Source of the DNA: Mesorhizobium sp. J8
Lineage (GTDB): Bacteria; Pseudomonadota; Alphaproteobacteria; Rhizobiales; Rhizobiaceae
Length of the DNA: 64,000 nt
Reading direction: 5' to 3'
NCBI RefSeq assembly: GCF_016591715.1
Contig: NZ_AP024109.1
Coordinates: forward strand, 1,426,001-1,490,000
The notes beneath the pieces are model-generated. The model did not search any database. It saw only the letters and a list, made by a program, of their open reading frames with translations, and had not been told where the DNA came from. The stretch's first letter is position 1. Each line of letters begins with the position of its first letter. Shown piece after piece: positions 46,452 to 56,093 of this stretch. Both the position numbers and the translations under genes were made by a program.

Positions 46452-47201
46452 TCAGTCGATGCCTAGGATGAAGCGCCGATTAGGTGAAAGGATCGGCCGT
46501 GCATTAAAGGGGTAGAGCGACAGAAAGTGCTCGATGTCCGCAGGATCGACCTCGACCGGTTCCTTTGCCAACATCCATTCGACGTTCTCGCTGCAGGGGG
46601 GCGTCGTCAATGATCCCTCATAGGTCCAGTAGCCGAGCGAAGCCGGCAAAAGCCCGTTGGGATCGACCTCGACGGCCATTGCCGTGCCTGGCCACGGGGG
46701 AAATGCCGCGGCCAGGCCGGCAAAGCTGGCATTTGTCGCGCCGGGCGTCAGAAAGACCCCCAGGACACCCAAGCTGTCGCTCTTTGTGTCTTTATGGACG
46801 AAATGGGCCTCCATCGGAAAAATCTTGCCAGCGATGCGATGCTCGCTTGGTGCATGAAAATGGAATTGGATCAATTCGAAGGTGCGATTCCCACGAGTCA
46901 GCTTGCTGCCTTGCGGCATATTGATTTGAATGGTGTGGCCGTTATTCACCAGCTTGCCGCGGCCCTTGTGCCAATCTACGGCGATGGGCGGTATGTCCGC
47001 CTTGATCGGGTTGGTGATATCAATGGGTGATTGCTGCGTGCCCGCCGAACAGACGAAATTCTTCCTGTCCAGATCCGCCCAGTGCTTGGGCGCCACCTGG
47101 CCAGTGTACCCCCAATGGGCGTCATCCGCTCGCGCGGCCGCGGCACAGATGAGGCAAGCGCCCTGCGCAACGAACCCTTTGATCAGGTGACGGCGATGCA
47201 T
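46452..47201 (-). CDS. Periplasmic alpha-type carbonic anhydrase
   Basis: 249 residues from the ATG giving MHRRHLIKGFVAQGACLICA, an N-terminal signal with cleavage likely after ARA; a longer frame upstream is ignored. The zinc histidines are His114 and His116 in QFHFHAPSEH and His133 in AHFVHKD. SLTTPPCSENVEW and the early QSPIDI block are also family hallmarks. The enzyme interconverts CO2 and bicarbonate in the periplasm. An alpha-carbonic anhydrase on the Mesorhizobium loti symbiosis island is known and expressed in nodules, so a symbiotic role is plausible. Confidence 0.93.
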   Translation of the reverse strand: MHRRHLIKGFVAQGACLICAAAARADDAHWGYTGQVAPKHWADLDRKNFVCSAGTQQSPIDITNPIKADIPPIAVDWHKGRGKLVNNGHTIQINMPQGSKLTRGNRTFELIQFHFHAPSEHRIAGKIFPMEAHFVHKDTKSDSLGVLGVFLTPGATNASFAGLAAAFPPWPGTAMAVEVDPNGLLPASLGYWTYEGSLTTPPCSENVEWMLAKEPVEVDPADIEHFLSLYPFNARPILSPNRRFILGID

Positions 47202-47282
47202 ATTGCTTTCCCTTTTTACGCGAGCTGATGCTCTTCCAATTGCAGGAAATGTCTGGAAGACGACGCATGCGATCTGGCGCAG

Positions 47283-47298
47283 TGTCCCAGCTCGGACA
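47283..47298 (-). promoter_or_regulatory. Possible NifA site upstream of carbonic anhydrase
   Basis: TGTCC-N6-GGACA gives TGT-N10-ACA as a near-perfect dyad, 82 bases before the start codon. Downstream on the minus strand, TGGAAGAGCATCAGC keeps the GG-N10-GC spacing of a sigma-54 promoter, but little else of the consensus. The pair is suggestive only. Confidence 0.3.
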
Positions 47299-47377
47299 CG
47301 AGCCTTACTGCAGAAGCTTCGCCTGCAACTTTTGAACCACCTGCCGCATCTGGCGGCCTCAAGCCATCTCATCAGCT

Positions 47378-47614
47378 CTAACGAGCAGCCTGATTGGCCT
47401 CGGCAAGTCTTGTCTGGCGAACGATGATCTGCGACCCTTCATAGGAAATCTGGCCGCTGTCTCGGTAAAGAGATTTTCCGTCGATCCCCGTCTTGCATGT
47501 CATGCCATCGCAGAGAAAGTCGTGCCAAGAAATCACCTCAACGTCAGCATTCCGGGCCATTTGGTTCAAGAGCTCAAGAGTTCCGGAATGACTCCGGCGG
47601 TATTACGTTTGGCT
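47378..47614 (-). pseudogene. C-terminal fragment of an acyltransferase/SGNH-domain protein
   Basis: The frame reads ADVEVISWHDFLCDGMTCKT, then SLYRDSGQISYEGSQIIVRQ. This is the end of the SGNH domain found in OafA-type O-acetyltransferases (DFLCDG-C and DxxHLS-like block, here DSGQIS, without the catalytic His). The N-terminal membrane part is absent. It lies about 130 bases downstream of a nod box on the same strand, so a flavonoid-controlled acetyltransferase gene may have stood here. Confidence 0.4.
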
Positions 47615-47747
47615 GTGTGAGCACTCTGAGCGATTCGGCTCCCGGTCTGATGAGCTTACTTATAGTTCGATGTTTCCGACGTCGCTCGTAAACCTTGTGC
47701 TCGACGTCACTTGACGGTCAATCAGATTGACATCTGCCCTATCTCAC

Positions 47748-47797
47748 GAAATTACGAAAATAGATTGTTTGGATGAAACTCATCCGCGGCATGGATA
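47748..47797 (-). promoter_or_regulatory. nod box near 47.8 kb
   Basis: On the minus strand: ATCCATGCCGCGGATG, six bases, ATCCAAACAATCTATTTT, then a weaker CGTAATTTC end. The left and central parts match the nod box perfectly. Downstream on that strand only the acyltransferase fragment is found, then carbonic anhydrase at 47201. Confidence 0.85.
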
Positions 47798-47904
47798 TAC
47801 AGCGAGCCCGGCTGCCGACGATAAGCGCGGCGACCTAATCGACGCCGCGTGCGGAAGCGATCGCTCTGGCGCCCGGACACTCTGCCGGAGGGCCGACGTC
47901 GGCA

Positions 47905-48009
47905 CTTCATCGACGATTGCGTTGGCGCGGAACGAAACCAGCCTCGCGGGTCTCCGGACCAATGGACGATCGCCAGACCAGAACTCGACGAGGTAGTGAT
48001 CATTTCTTC
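47905..48009 (-). pseudogene. nodB: Internal fragment of nodB
   Basis: The frame reads AEEMITTSSSSGLAIVHWSG, then DPRGWF, close to [20 protein letters not shown] and DPRDWF of NodB. The match continues in another frame as NAIVDEV. Flanking parts are gone. A further scrap of nod DNA, upstream of the nod box at 47797. Confidence 0.65.
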
Positions 48010-48113
48010 GGCTCCAGATTTTTCACGAAGCGTGGATGCGCCGCACCCCAGATCGCGCCGGCGGGCATGGTGCTCCAATCCACAAACCTCTTAAAGAGAG
48101 GGAATTCTGGCCA

Positions 48114-49142
48114 TCAAATATTTTCCGGCAAATAAATTTCGAAAGGCAGGAATGTCTGCCATGGCGTCGCCGCAGCGCCGGTATCGATTACCCTGGCCAT
48201 CAGCGTTATCAACTCATGGCAAAGCCGGCGCAGGGGCGTGGCGACCGCCATCGCTATGACGTCGTCGGCGAGCGCCGCCCGTGACTCCGGCGTGATCTCG
48301 TTGACAATCGCGACGAGATCACTCCCTTCGCCCTCCTCCCGGAGCGCAGCGATGACGCCTTCCATGCCTGAGTCGGCGACATAGAAGCCGACAAGGTCGG
48401 ATTCACGTTGCATGAGATCGAGTGTAGCTTCGTAGGTAGTCTGCCACGTAACCGGATTCACGCGCGTATCGAGCACCTCGAATGTCGGCGCTTTCTCACG
48501 CAAATATGAGCGAAAGCCGCTTTCTCGCAGTTCGGGTCCCTGGAAACGGTGGCTGACGGCCAGGACCGCCACCTTGCCCGGCCGTTTTGCAATTTTGGAA
48601 AACATCCAGGCAGCCGTGCGCCCAACCTTCCGGTTGTTGAGACCGAGATAGCCCTCGCGTACGCCTGCGGCGAAATCGGAAAACAGCGAAAAGACAGGGA
48701 TGCCATTCGATTTGAGTTCTGCGACGGCTGCCGTAATGGTTGGATGATCCGGCGCTACCATAGCGATCGCGTGGCAGCGTGCACCCACGTCCTCGAGCAG
48801 CGCGACTAGGTCGCCAGGTGCATGCGACGGGGCGAATTCGATGATTGGAGTGCCTCGGAAAGGCGCCGAAGCGACTGTAGCTTCGACCTGGCGTGCGAAA
48901 TCCTGAAAGAAATGCTCGGCCGGTTCCCTAAGGATGAAGCCCAAACGGTACTCCGGCAAATTCCGCCGCGGGCGTTGGTGCAGCAAACCAGCCCCGTTAA
49001 AGCCGATGGCGCGGGCCGCCTCGCAGACCCGCCTCGCGGTCTCTTTCCGCACCGGAGAACGAGCGTTCAAAACCCGATCGACCGTGGCCACGCTCACCCT
49101 GGCTTCGCGGGCGAGATCAGCAATTGTGGGACGCTTAGCCAT
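48114..49142 (-). CDS. LacI-family transcriptional regulator
   Basis: 342 residues from the ATG giving MAKRPTIADLAREARVSVAT; an upstream in-frame ATG adds 11 residues. The N-terminal LacI helix-turn-helix and hinge (VATVDRVLNARSPVRKETAR) are clear. The rest is a periplasmic-binding-like sugar sensor (GYLGLNNRKVGRTAAWMFSK; GFYVADSGMEGVIAAL). The MAKRPTIADLA start and VDRVLN variant are typical of rhizobial LacI proteins linked to sugar or polyol ABC transporters, but no transporter is adjacent. Target genes are unknown. Confidence 0.88.
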   Translation of the reverse strand: MAKRPTIADLAREARVSVATVDRVLNARSPVRKETARRVCEAARAIGFNGAGLLHQRPRRNLPEYRLGFILREPAEHFFQDFARQVEATVASAPFRGTPIIEFAPSHAPGDLVALLEDVGARCHAIAMVAPDHPTITAAVAELKSNGIPVFSLFSDFAAGVREGYLGLNNRKVGRTAAWMFSKIAKRPGKVAVLAVSHRFQGPELRESGFRSYLREKAPTFEVLDTRVNPVTWQTTYEATLDLMQRESDLVGFYVADSGMEGVIAALREEGEGSDLVAIVNEITPESRAALADDVIAMAVATPLRRLCHELITLMARVIDTGAAATPWQTFLPFEIYLPENI

Positions 49143-49455
49143 GGTTCGACCATAACAGGACGTCATCAGGAACATACAAGAGGGTCACAAAAATTTAACA
49201 AATCTATCAACCTGAATTGCTGCCAGCCGCGCTCGAGGATTCGCGATTCGGCGCTACGAGTGCTCGTTGGCATTTCCAATGCAAGTGACTGGTGACCAGG
49301 CGCATTTTTATGGATACATTCCACATATAGCCGGAGCGCGACCTTATCTGTTGAAGGCGCAAGCAATACCATTAGGCAAAAGCGGCTTTGATTCGGTGGC
49401 GCTAACAACCTCATCGCAGCCTTTCCGCGATGGGGCGAGTTCAAGACGGTTTCGA
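49143..49455. other. Gap between LacI-type gene and dctD
   Basis: 313 bases without a recognisable gene. The part next to 49142 should contain the LacI gene promoter. No dyad or nod box stands out. Confidence 0.4.
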
Positions 49456-50814
49456 TCAACCGCGGCTGTTTCGATACTCAGCCGGAATTATCCGGTGCCG
49501 TTTCAGCTTGTCGTAAAAGGTCTTGCGAGGCAATTGCAGAAACTCGGCCGTCGTCTTCACGTCGCCTTCGCATTGGTGCAACGCCTCGCGGATGACGGTC
49601 GCCTCATAAACGTTGACCTTCTCGGAAAGGGGGAGGTTTGATTCCGGCTCTTCCTTTCGATGGAGCGGCCTCGGCGTCCCTTCAAGTCCCAGCGCAACGC
49701 GATCGGCGAAATGCGCAAGTTCGCGAACATTGCCAGGCCAATCGTGACCCATGAGATGGCGTCGCACGGGCGCGGTTATTTCCCATACAGGCTTGCGGAA
49801 GCGTTTGGACGCGCGTTCCAGGAAATGTGCAAAGAGGACCGGGATGTCCTCGCGCCGCTCGCGAAGCGGCGGGATATGAACCGTCACGACGTTTAGCCGG
49901 AAATAGAGGTCTTCCCTGAAATCACCACGTGTGGCCGGATTGCCGAGGTCGACCTTTGTCGCCGCCACGACACGAACGTCGATGCTGCGGGTCTCGTTGG
50001 TACCGAGCGGCGTGATCTGCCGGGTTTCGAGTACCCTCAGAAGTTTCACCTGGAGTGCAGGCGGCATGGACTCGATTTCGTCGAGGAAGAGCGTGCCGCC
50101 GTTCGAATATTCGACGCGGCCGATTCTGCGCTTGTGCGCCCCGGTAAACGCGCCTGCTTCGTGCCCGAAAAGTTCGCTTTCGATGACGCTTTCAGGCAAC
50201 GCTCCGCAATTCAAAGCTACAAACGGCTTCGCGCTTCGCCTGCTCCATCGGTGAAGCAGATCCGCGACCACCTCCTTGCCTGTGCCGGTTTCACCCTCCA
50301 CAAGGACATCCACATCGGTATCGGCGATCTGGCGGAGCGTTTGGCGCAGCGCTGTCATACTGGGCGCGTTCCCCAGCAGGGGCATATCGCCCGCGGATTG
50401 GACGACTGCGTCCCTGAGACGCCTGTTTTCCAAGACCAGGTGCCGTTTTTCCGAAGCGCGGTTCAGCGTCGCCAAAAGCCGGTCGGTCTCATATGGCTTT
50501 GAGATGAAGTCGTAGGCGCCGTCTTTTATGGCGGCGACGGCGAGCTCGACGTCGCCGTGCCCCGTGATCAGGACAACCGGAATGTCCGGGTCGATCGCCT
50601 TCACCCGCTCAAAGAGCTGAAGACCGTTCATGCCAGGCATGCGGATGTCGCTCACAACGGGACCGTTGAAGCTCTCATCGATTCTGGCGAGTGCGGCCTC
50701 GGCCGAATTGACGACGGTGGGGCAGAAGCGGGCAAGTTCCAGCATCTGCCTTGCAGCTGGGAGCACATCCTCGTCGTCATCAACAAAAATGACCGGACCT
50801 TTTTCGGAACTCAT
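49456..50814 (-). CDS. dctD: C4-dicarboxylate response regulator DctD
   Basis: 452 residues. An N-terminal receiver domain (phospho-acceptor Asp in [17 protein letters not shown], Lys in FISKPYE) is followed by a sigma-54 AAA+ domain with Walker A GETGTGKE, the sigma-54 contact loop GAFTGA and Walker [10 protein letters not shown] Fis-type helix-turn-helix ends the protein. DctD activates dctA with sigma-54 when DctB senses dicarboxylates. Its ATG overlaps the dctB stop by 4 bases. Confidence 0.94.
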   Translation of the reverse strand: MSSEKGPVIFVDDDEDVLPAARQMLELARFCPTVVNSAEAALARIDESFNGPVVSDIRMPGMNGLQLFERVKAIDPDIPVVLITGHGDVELAVAAIKDGAYDFISKPYETDRLLATLNRASEKRHLVLENRRLRDAVVQSAGDMPLLGNAPSMTALRQTLRQIADTDVDVLVEGETGTGKEVVADLLHRWSRRSAKPFVALNCGALPESVIESELFGHEAGAFTGAHKRRIGRVEYSNGGTLFLDEIESMPPALQVKLLRVLETRQITPLGTNETRSIDVRVVAATKVDLGNPATRGDFREDLYFRLNVVTVHIPPLRERREDIPVLFAHFLERASKRFRKPVWEITAPVRRHLMGHDWPGNVRELAHFADRVALGLEGTPRPLHRKEEPESNLPLSEKVNVYEATVIREALHQCEGDVKTTAEFLQLPRKTFYDKLKRHRIIPAEYRNSRG

Positions 50815-52697
50815 TCGGCACGCCTCAGTTCGATGGTGAAGGAAGCCCCGTTCTCGTGGTCGGCATCGAGCCGCAGCGAGCCGCCGAGTTCCTGGGCGAT
50901 TTCAGCCGAAATGGCCAGGCCAAGACCAAGTCCCTTTTGCTTGCTTGTGGTGAATGGCATGAAAAGGCTCTTGCGAATTTCAGGGGCGAGGCCAGGACCG
51001 TTGTCCCGAACCGAAATCGCAACAGTTTCGCTCTTCACAGCCAGCGCGATCTCGATCCTCGCCTCCGGCAGGCCCTTCACCGCATCGAGCGAATTCTGGA
51101 GAAGATTGACGAGGATCTGCTCCAGTCGAATGCAGCTTGCCATCACCATCAGAGACAAATCGGTCCGCGTCCGTTCGATTGTCGCCCCGGATTCGCGGAC
51201 TCGGCCCGCAAGGAGCGAAAGCGCCCCGTCAATCGCTTCTTCCGCCGGTACCGGCCCCACAAAACCGGTGGCGCGGCGGGAAAACGACCTCAGCGTTTCC
51301 GTGATCGTTCCGATCCTCCCCGTTATCGCAATGATCGATTTCAGATTTCCTGCGGTTTCCTGCGGCCTATCGCCTTGGAGAAGTCGTGTAGCATTTTCGG
51401 CATAGGTGCGAATTGCTGTCACCGGCTGATTGATCTCGTGGGCAACTCCAGCTGCAATCTGCCCGAGAATCGAGAGACGGTTCGCTTGGGCGAGTTCATC
51501 ACGTAGGCGGCGCACTCTTGCCTCGGCGTTCTCGCGCTCGGCGATCTCAGCTGCGAGCGCTTCGTTCGAGCGGCGAAGTTCTGATGTACGCAGGTGGACG
51601 CGATGTTCCAGTTCGGCGTTCATACGCGCAAGCGATTCCTGCCGTTGTCGGATTGCTCGGCGCCGTCGAACCAGAACGAAAACGACAACTCCCACGAGCA
51701 CGAGGGCAAGCAGCGTTGTCGCACGGGCCCTCATCATCGCTGCGGAAATCTCTGCATCGGCAGGAATGAGCAGTGACAGCTGCCAGCCTGGAACCACTTT
51801 ACCGAGATCCTGCGAAACCGCGACGAAACCGGCCGTCTTGCCCGTAGGACTTGCGGTGACGAGATTGCCGCCATGATAGGACAGCGGGACGCGCTCGAAG
51901 GCTCCGCCAGGCATTTGCAAACGATCGCGGGATATTTCCACTTCCTCTTCAGAAAGCGGCGAGGGAGCGCCAAACCGCCATTGAGGCACGCTGGTAGAAA
52001 GAACGACGCCGCGCTCATCGGTCGTGAACACTATGAAACCGCTCTCGCGCCAGCTCGACTCCACGCGGTCGAGTTCGACCTTCACCACAACGACACCGAG
52101 CGGTCCGTCCGGTCCATCGATCCGGCTTGACAGGAAGAGGCCGGGGCGCGCGCTGACGTTGCCAAGCGCGTATTGCGTAGCCATGCCCGTGGCCATCGCC
52201 TCGGCGAAATAGTGACGGAAGCGGTAATCGCGGCCGACGAAACTGGTCGGCTCACCGGCGTTGCTCGCAGCAACCGTCGTTCCCTCGCTGTTGATGACGT
52301 AAATAACAGAAGAGGCGGCGTCGCGCGCGATGGCGCGAAGCTTGTCGTCGAGCGCAGCTTGCCCGCCGGTACGCGGACTGCGAAGCATCTCCTGAACCGC
52401 ATCATCGCGCGCCAGGACCCGCGGAATCAGCCGTTGCTTCTCGATGTCCCCCTTCAAAGTGTCGGCAGCAAGTGGGCGCGCGGCAAGAGCACGGTCACGC
52501 AGTACAGACTCAGCTCTGGTGCCGGCGATACGGCCCGTTGCAAAAACGAAAAAACCGATGGCCGACCCAAGAAGCACGAGCAAAACCGCGAGCCAGAGAA
52601 ATCGACCGACGGCCGATCTGCCACGGAAGTTCATTGGGGCGTGGTGTGAGCTGCCCTCGTCGATGCCGTCTTCTGCCACCGCATTCTCCAGACTCAA
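50811..52697 (-). CDS. dctB: C4-dicarboxylate sensor histidine kinase DctB
   Basis: 628 residues. A membrane segment near residues 30-52, a periplasmic double-Cache type sensor, a second membrane segment near 325-345, a coiled coil, and the kinase core with [20 protein letters not shown] (His phospho-acceptor), [22 protein letters not shown] and GLGLGLAIS. This is the DctB layout. It senses succinate, malate or fumarate and phosphorylates DctD. It is divergent from dctA 227 bases away. Confidence 0.94.
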   Translation of the reverse strand: MSLENAVAEDGIDEGSSHHAPMNFRGRSAVGRFLWLAVLLVLLGSAIGFFVFATGRIAGTRAESVLRDRALAARPLAADTLKGDIEKQRLIPRVLARDDAVQEMLRSPRTGGQAALDDKLRAIARDAASSVIYVINSEGTTVAASNAGEPTSFVGRDYRFRHYFAEAMATGMATQYALGNVSARPGLFLSSRIDGPDGPLGVVVVKVELDRVESSWRESGFIVFTTDERGVVLSTSVPQWRFGAPSPLSEEEVEISRDRLQMPGGAFERVPLSYHGGNLVTASPTGKTAGFVAVSQDLGKVVPGWQLSLLIPADAEISAAMMRARATTLLALVLVGVVVFVLVRRRRAIRQRQESLARMNAELEHRVHLRTSELRRSNEALAAEIAERENAEARVRRLRDELAQANRLSILGQIAAGVAHEINQPVTAIRTYAENATRLLQGDRPQETAGNLKSIIAITGRIGTITETLRSFSRRATGFVGPVPAEEAIDGALSLLAGRVRESGATIERTRTDLSLMVMASCIRLEQILVNLLQNSLDAVKGLPEARIEIALAVKSETVAISVRDNGPGLAPEIRKSLFMPFTTSKQKGLGLGLAISAEIAQELGGSLRLDADHENGASFTIELRRAE

Positions 52698-52702
52698 ACC
52701 TT

Positions 52703-52750
52703 AGTGCCGGATTCCGCCAACCGAAAGCCGAAATTGCGGAAATCCGCACA
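52703..52750. promoter_or_regulatory. DctD binding sites upstream of dctA
   Basis: TGCGGA-AA-TCCGCA at 52735-52748 is a perfect dyad and matches the DctD core known from Sinorhizobium meliloti. A second, weaker copy, TGCCGGATTCCGCCA, lies at about 52705-52719. Two tandem sites about 65-110 bases before the -24/-12 promoter are the expected arrangement. Confidence 0.7.
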
Positions 52751-52813
52751 CAATGGCGCTGCGCGGGGCGCTCAGAAAATCCGAGATCGCGCGATTCGCT
52801 CACCTTTCCGGTT

Positions 52814-52829
52814 TGGCATGGCTCTTGCC
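52814..52829 (+). promoter_or_regulatory. Sigma-54 promoter of dctA
   Basis: TGGCAT-GGCTC-TTGCC matches the TGGCAC-N5-TTGC consensus with one mismatch in the -24 block. It lies 96 bases before the dctA start and downstream of the DctD sites. Confidence 0.8.
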
Positions 52830-52924
52830 ACGAACTTCGCAGCAACGTTCGACCCGAACGCGGCGCCGGAAGAGGCCGGGGAGGGAGGAAGAGCCGCTCC
52901 GGTCCGATCATGGGAGAGAGATTG

Positions 52925-54355
52925 ATGTTGACCCCACAAGTCCAAAGCGCAAGTTCCGCGCCACGCAAACCCTTCTATGCCCGGCTTTACGTGCAGGTGC
53001 TTGCTGCCATCGCCCTCGGCATCGCACTCGGACATTTCTATCCGGGGGTAGGCGAGAGCCTGAAGCCGCTTGGTGATGCTTTCATCAAGCTCGTCAAGAT
53101 GGTCATCGCACCGGTGATCTTTTTGACCGTTTCGACCGGCATCGCCGGCATGAACGATCTCCAGAAGGTCGGCCGGGTTGCCGGCAAGGCGATGGTCTAT
53201 TTCCTCACCTTCTCGACGCTCGCGCTGATCGTTGGCCTCGTCGTCTCCAATGTCATTCAACCTGGCGCCGGCCTTAACATCGATGCGGCCTCGCTCGACG
53301 TCCAGGCCGTGGGTGCCTATGCCGCAAAGGCCCACGAGCAGTCCGTGACAGGCTTCCTGATGAACATTATCCCGGTCACGATTGTCGGTGCCTTCGCGGA
53401 TGGCGACATCCTGCAGGTCCTGTTCTTCTCGGTTCTGTTCGGCATTGCGCTGGCCATGGTCGGAGAGACGGGCAAGCCCGTCAGATCCTTCCTCCAGGCG
53501 CTCTCCGCACCCATCTTTGAGTTGGTCGGTATTCTGATGAAAGCTGCCCCGCTCGGCGCGTTCGGGGCCATGGCATTCACGATCGGCAAATACGGTATCG
53601 GCTCGGTGGTCAATCTCGCGATGCTGGTCGGGACGTTCTACATAACAGCCTTCCTGTTCGTGTTCGTGGTTCTCGGCGCGGTCTGTCGTTACAACGGCTT
53701 CTCGATCCTTTCCCTCATCCGCTACATCAAGGAAGAGCTGCTGCTGGTTCTTGGAACGTCCTCCTCGGAGGCCGCGCTGCCCTTTCTCATGGAGAAAATG
53801 GAGAAGGCCGGCGCCAAGCGTTCGGTCGTGGGCCTCGTCATCCCGACCGGATATTCCTTCAATCTGGATGGCACCAATATCTATATGACGCTGGCGGCCC
53901 TCTTCATCGCCCAGGCCACGAACACCGATCTTTCACTCAGCGATCAGATCCTGTTGCTCCTCGTCGCGATGCTTTCCTCGAAGGGGGCAGCGGGGGTCAC
54001 CGGTGCCGGCTTCGTCACACTGGCCGCCACTCTCTCCGTAATACCGTCGGTTCCAGTGGCTGGTATGGCACTGATCCTCGGCATCGACCGCTTCATGTCC
54101 GAGTGCCGGGCCCTTACCAATGTCATCGGGAACGCCGTGGCGACGCTCGTGGTCGCCCGTTGGGAAGGCGAGTTGGACCAAGCGCAGTTGGAAGCCGCCT
54201 TTGCGGGACATCAGCTCGCCGCCACATTGGCCGGTCAATCACCTGTCGCGCACGCGCCAAGCGAGGTCACATCGTTGCAACTTGTTAAATCGCCTGGGCG
54301 CGCACAAGCACAGCACAATCAAGCCGCAGACCCCAAGCAGGGACGCGCGGACTGA
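52925..54355 (+). CDS. dctA: C4-dicarboxylate transporter DctA
   Basis: 476 residues from the ATG after GGGAGAGAGATTG; an ATG five codons earlier is also in frame. A sodium/proton-dicarboxylate symporter of the DAACS family with 8-9 membrane segments and two hairpins. Core motifs [35 protein letters not shown] and [20 protein letters not shown] are intact. It takes up succinate, malate and fumarate, the carbon source supplied to nitrogen-fixing bacteroids. The C-terminal tail is about 30 residues longer than in S. meliloti and polar. Confidence 0.95.
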   Translation: MLTPQVQSASSAPRKPFYARLYVQVLAAIALGIALGHFYPGVGESLKPLGDAFIKLVKMVIAPVIFLTVSTGIAGMNDLQKVGRVAGKAMVYFLTFSTLALIVGLVVSNVIQPGAGLNIDAASLDVQAVGAYAAKAHEQSVTGFLMNIIPVTIVGAFADGDILQVLFFSVLFGIALAMVGETGKPVRSFLQALSAPIFELVGILMKAAPLGAFGAMAFTIGKYGIGSVVNLAMLVGTFYITAFLFVFVVLGAVCRYNGFSILSLIRYIKEELLLVLGTSSSEAALPFLMEKMEKAGAKRSVVGLVIPTGYSFNLDGTNIYMTLAALFIAQATNTDLSLSDQILLLLVAMLSSKGAAGVTGAGFVTLAATLSVIPSVPVAGMALILGIDRFMSECRALTNVIGNAVATLVVARWEGELDQAQLEAAFAGHQLAATLAGQSPVAHAPSEVTSLQLVKSPGRAQAQHNQAADPKQGRAD

Positions 54356-54859
54356 TGAAGTCAGAGGCGTTAAATGCGCAAACGCACCTGAACAAACGGC
54401 GCGCATCAATAAGCGCCAACTTTCGCCTGGGGCGCTGTTCACCGGCACGGCGTCGATCATAGACACTCAGCGACTTGGCCTTGCCAGCTCCGGCCCGAGC
54501 ATCGGGAGGTGCTGGCCCGCCATCACGCGAGAGATGCAAGTACGAAGAGCGCCCCAGGCGAAGACCAGCGCCTGTTCATGTCGGTGATAGAGAACGAGGC
54601 GTGCGCAACGGATGCAAAGCCGGAGAAATGGAGAGTCCACTGGGTGAGCTGCCCACGCTACAGCGCCGCGGTAAGCAACGGATAGCTAAAGCTCAAGATG
54701 GGACACTGGGAAGTATTGTCGTAACCGAGAAATGAAAATCGAGGAACAATGAGATTGGAATCAATGAACTGAGCTAAGCAAAAAGTGGCAGAGGCTACAC
54801 GAAATATCGCCAACGGGGAGGCGACAATTGCGACTGATGTCGGTTGACTGGAGAAAGAA
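54356..54859. other. Gap before hisC-like gene, with 15-bp inverted repeat
   Basis: 504 bases without a recognisable gene. TTCGCCTGGGGCGCT (54422-54436) recurs inverted at 54548-54562, framing a 141-base segment. No nod box is visible, although the related y4wE gene of NGR234 has one upstream. An 86-codon plus-strand frame (54475-54735) has no known product. Confidence 0.45.
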
Positions 54860-55978
54860 ATGTCGGATGTAAAAATAAAAAGTGTGCTTTCGTCTTTTTC
54901 GCATATGGCAAAGAGGCTAGAGCCTTTACCGTCCGACAAACCTGCGCCGGATGACAATTATGTCAGGCTAAACGCCAATGAAAACCCGTTTCCGTTGCCG
55001 AAGGTTGTAATGCAAAGAGCGCTTGCAGCCATGGAGCGGCAGTATCTTTATCCTGAACACGACAACGTCAGCTTGAGGGAAGCGGCCGCAGACGCCTATG
55101 GTCTCGCGAAGGATCAGGTGATCGCCGGAAACGGCTCTTCCGAACTTCTGGGGTTGATCTACAAAGCGTTTCTTAATCCTGGCGACAGCGTGGCAATGCT
55201 ATCGCCAGGTTTTTCGTTCAACCGCAAACTTGCAATGTTGCATGGTGCTCGGTTTGTCGAAATCGAGTGCAACAAGGCTAATTTCCTGCCAATAGACGAA
55301 TTGCTTTTTGGGCCTGCAGAAAAGGCGAAGTTCATTCTGTTGGCCAACCCGAACAATCCAACCGGAACGTTCGTTCCGGTGGCCGAGATCGAACGCCTCG
55401 CGGCGCAATCGGGTCACTTGATCGTCCTGGACGAGGCCTATGTCGACTTTGCGCCGGATAATGGCCTACGCCTCATCGACAATTATCCGAATGTTCTGCT
55501 CTTGCGAACGTTTTCAAAAAGCTACGCCGCCGCTGGTATTCGTGTTGGTTTCGGTTTCGGCCACCCCGAAGTCATCGGAAGGCTACGCAATATCCAGAAC
55601 GTCTTCAACATGAACGTAATCGGCCATGCGGTTGGCATCAGCATTCTTGCTCATCGCGCCGCCTACCAAGAGAACCACAAACACATCAAGCATGAAAGAG
55701 AGCGAGTGGCATTCGCGCTGGCGCAACTTGGATTTTCTGTCAAACCTTCACATGCAAATTTCTTGCTAGCCCGCGTGCCGGCGGGACAAGACGGCAGATG
55801 GTGGCAAGAAGCCTTGGAACGGCGCAAAATCCTTGTCGCCTTCTTTCCCGAAAAAGGTTTGGAAAATTACATTCGTGTTAGCGTCGGTACAAAAAGGCAA
55901 ATGGATGCATTCCTAAACGCCGTCTCGGGTATCCTTGACAGATCAAGTATCCAGAACCAGCAACTAGAAAAAAACTAG
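54860..55978 (+). CDS. HisC-like aminotransferase (y4wE-like)
   Basis: 372 residues, a class I/II PLP enzyme of the histidinol-phosphate aminotransferase group. PLP Lys lies in RTFSKSYAAAGIRVGFGF, with NPNNPTGTFVPVAEIE and VLDEAYVDFAP nearby; the N-terminal RLNANENPFPLP is typical. The ATG follows TGGAGAAAGAA. Next to a luciferase-like monooxygenase it resembles the y4wE-y4wF pair of Sinorhizobium fredii NGR234, linked there to indole-acetic acid synthesis. Housekeeping hisC would be expected elsewhere in the genome. Substrate is inferred. Confidence 0.85.
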   Translation: MSDVKIKSVLSSFSHMAKRLEPLPSDKPAPDDNYVRLNANENPFPLPKVVMQRALAAMERQYLYPEHDNVSLREAAADAYGLAKDQVIAGNGSSELLGLIYKAFLNPGDSVAMLSPGFSFNRKLAMLHGARFVEIECNKANFLPIDELLFGPAEKAKFILLANPNNPTGTFVPVAEIERLAAQSGHLIVLDEAYVDFAPDNGLRLIDNYPNVLLLRTFSKSYAAAGIRVGFGFGHPEVIGRLRNIQNVFNMNVIGHAVGISILAHRAAYQENHKHIKHERERVAFALAQLGFSVKPSHANFLLARVPAGQDGRWWQEALERRKILVAFFPEKGLENYIRVSVGTKRQMDAFLNAVSGILDRSSIQNQQLEKN

Positions 55979-56093
55979 ATTCTTCTCTGTTCCACGGGCG
56001 ACGGCCTGAACTGAAAACATGTCCAACGTCCTTGATTGCTTCGACAGTTGTCCGAAGCGAGGGGCACACTGCATCAAAACTGGAGATAGTAGG

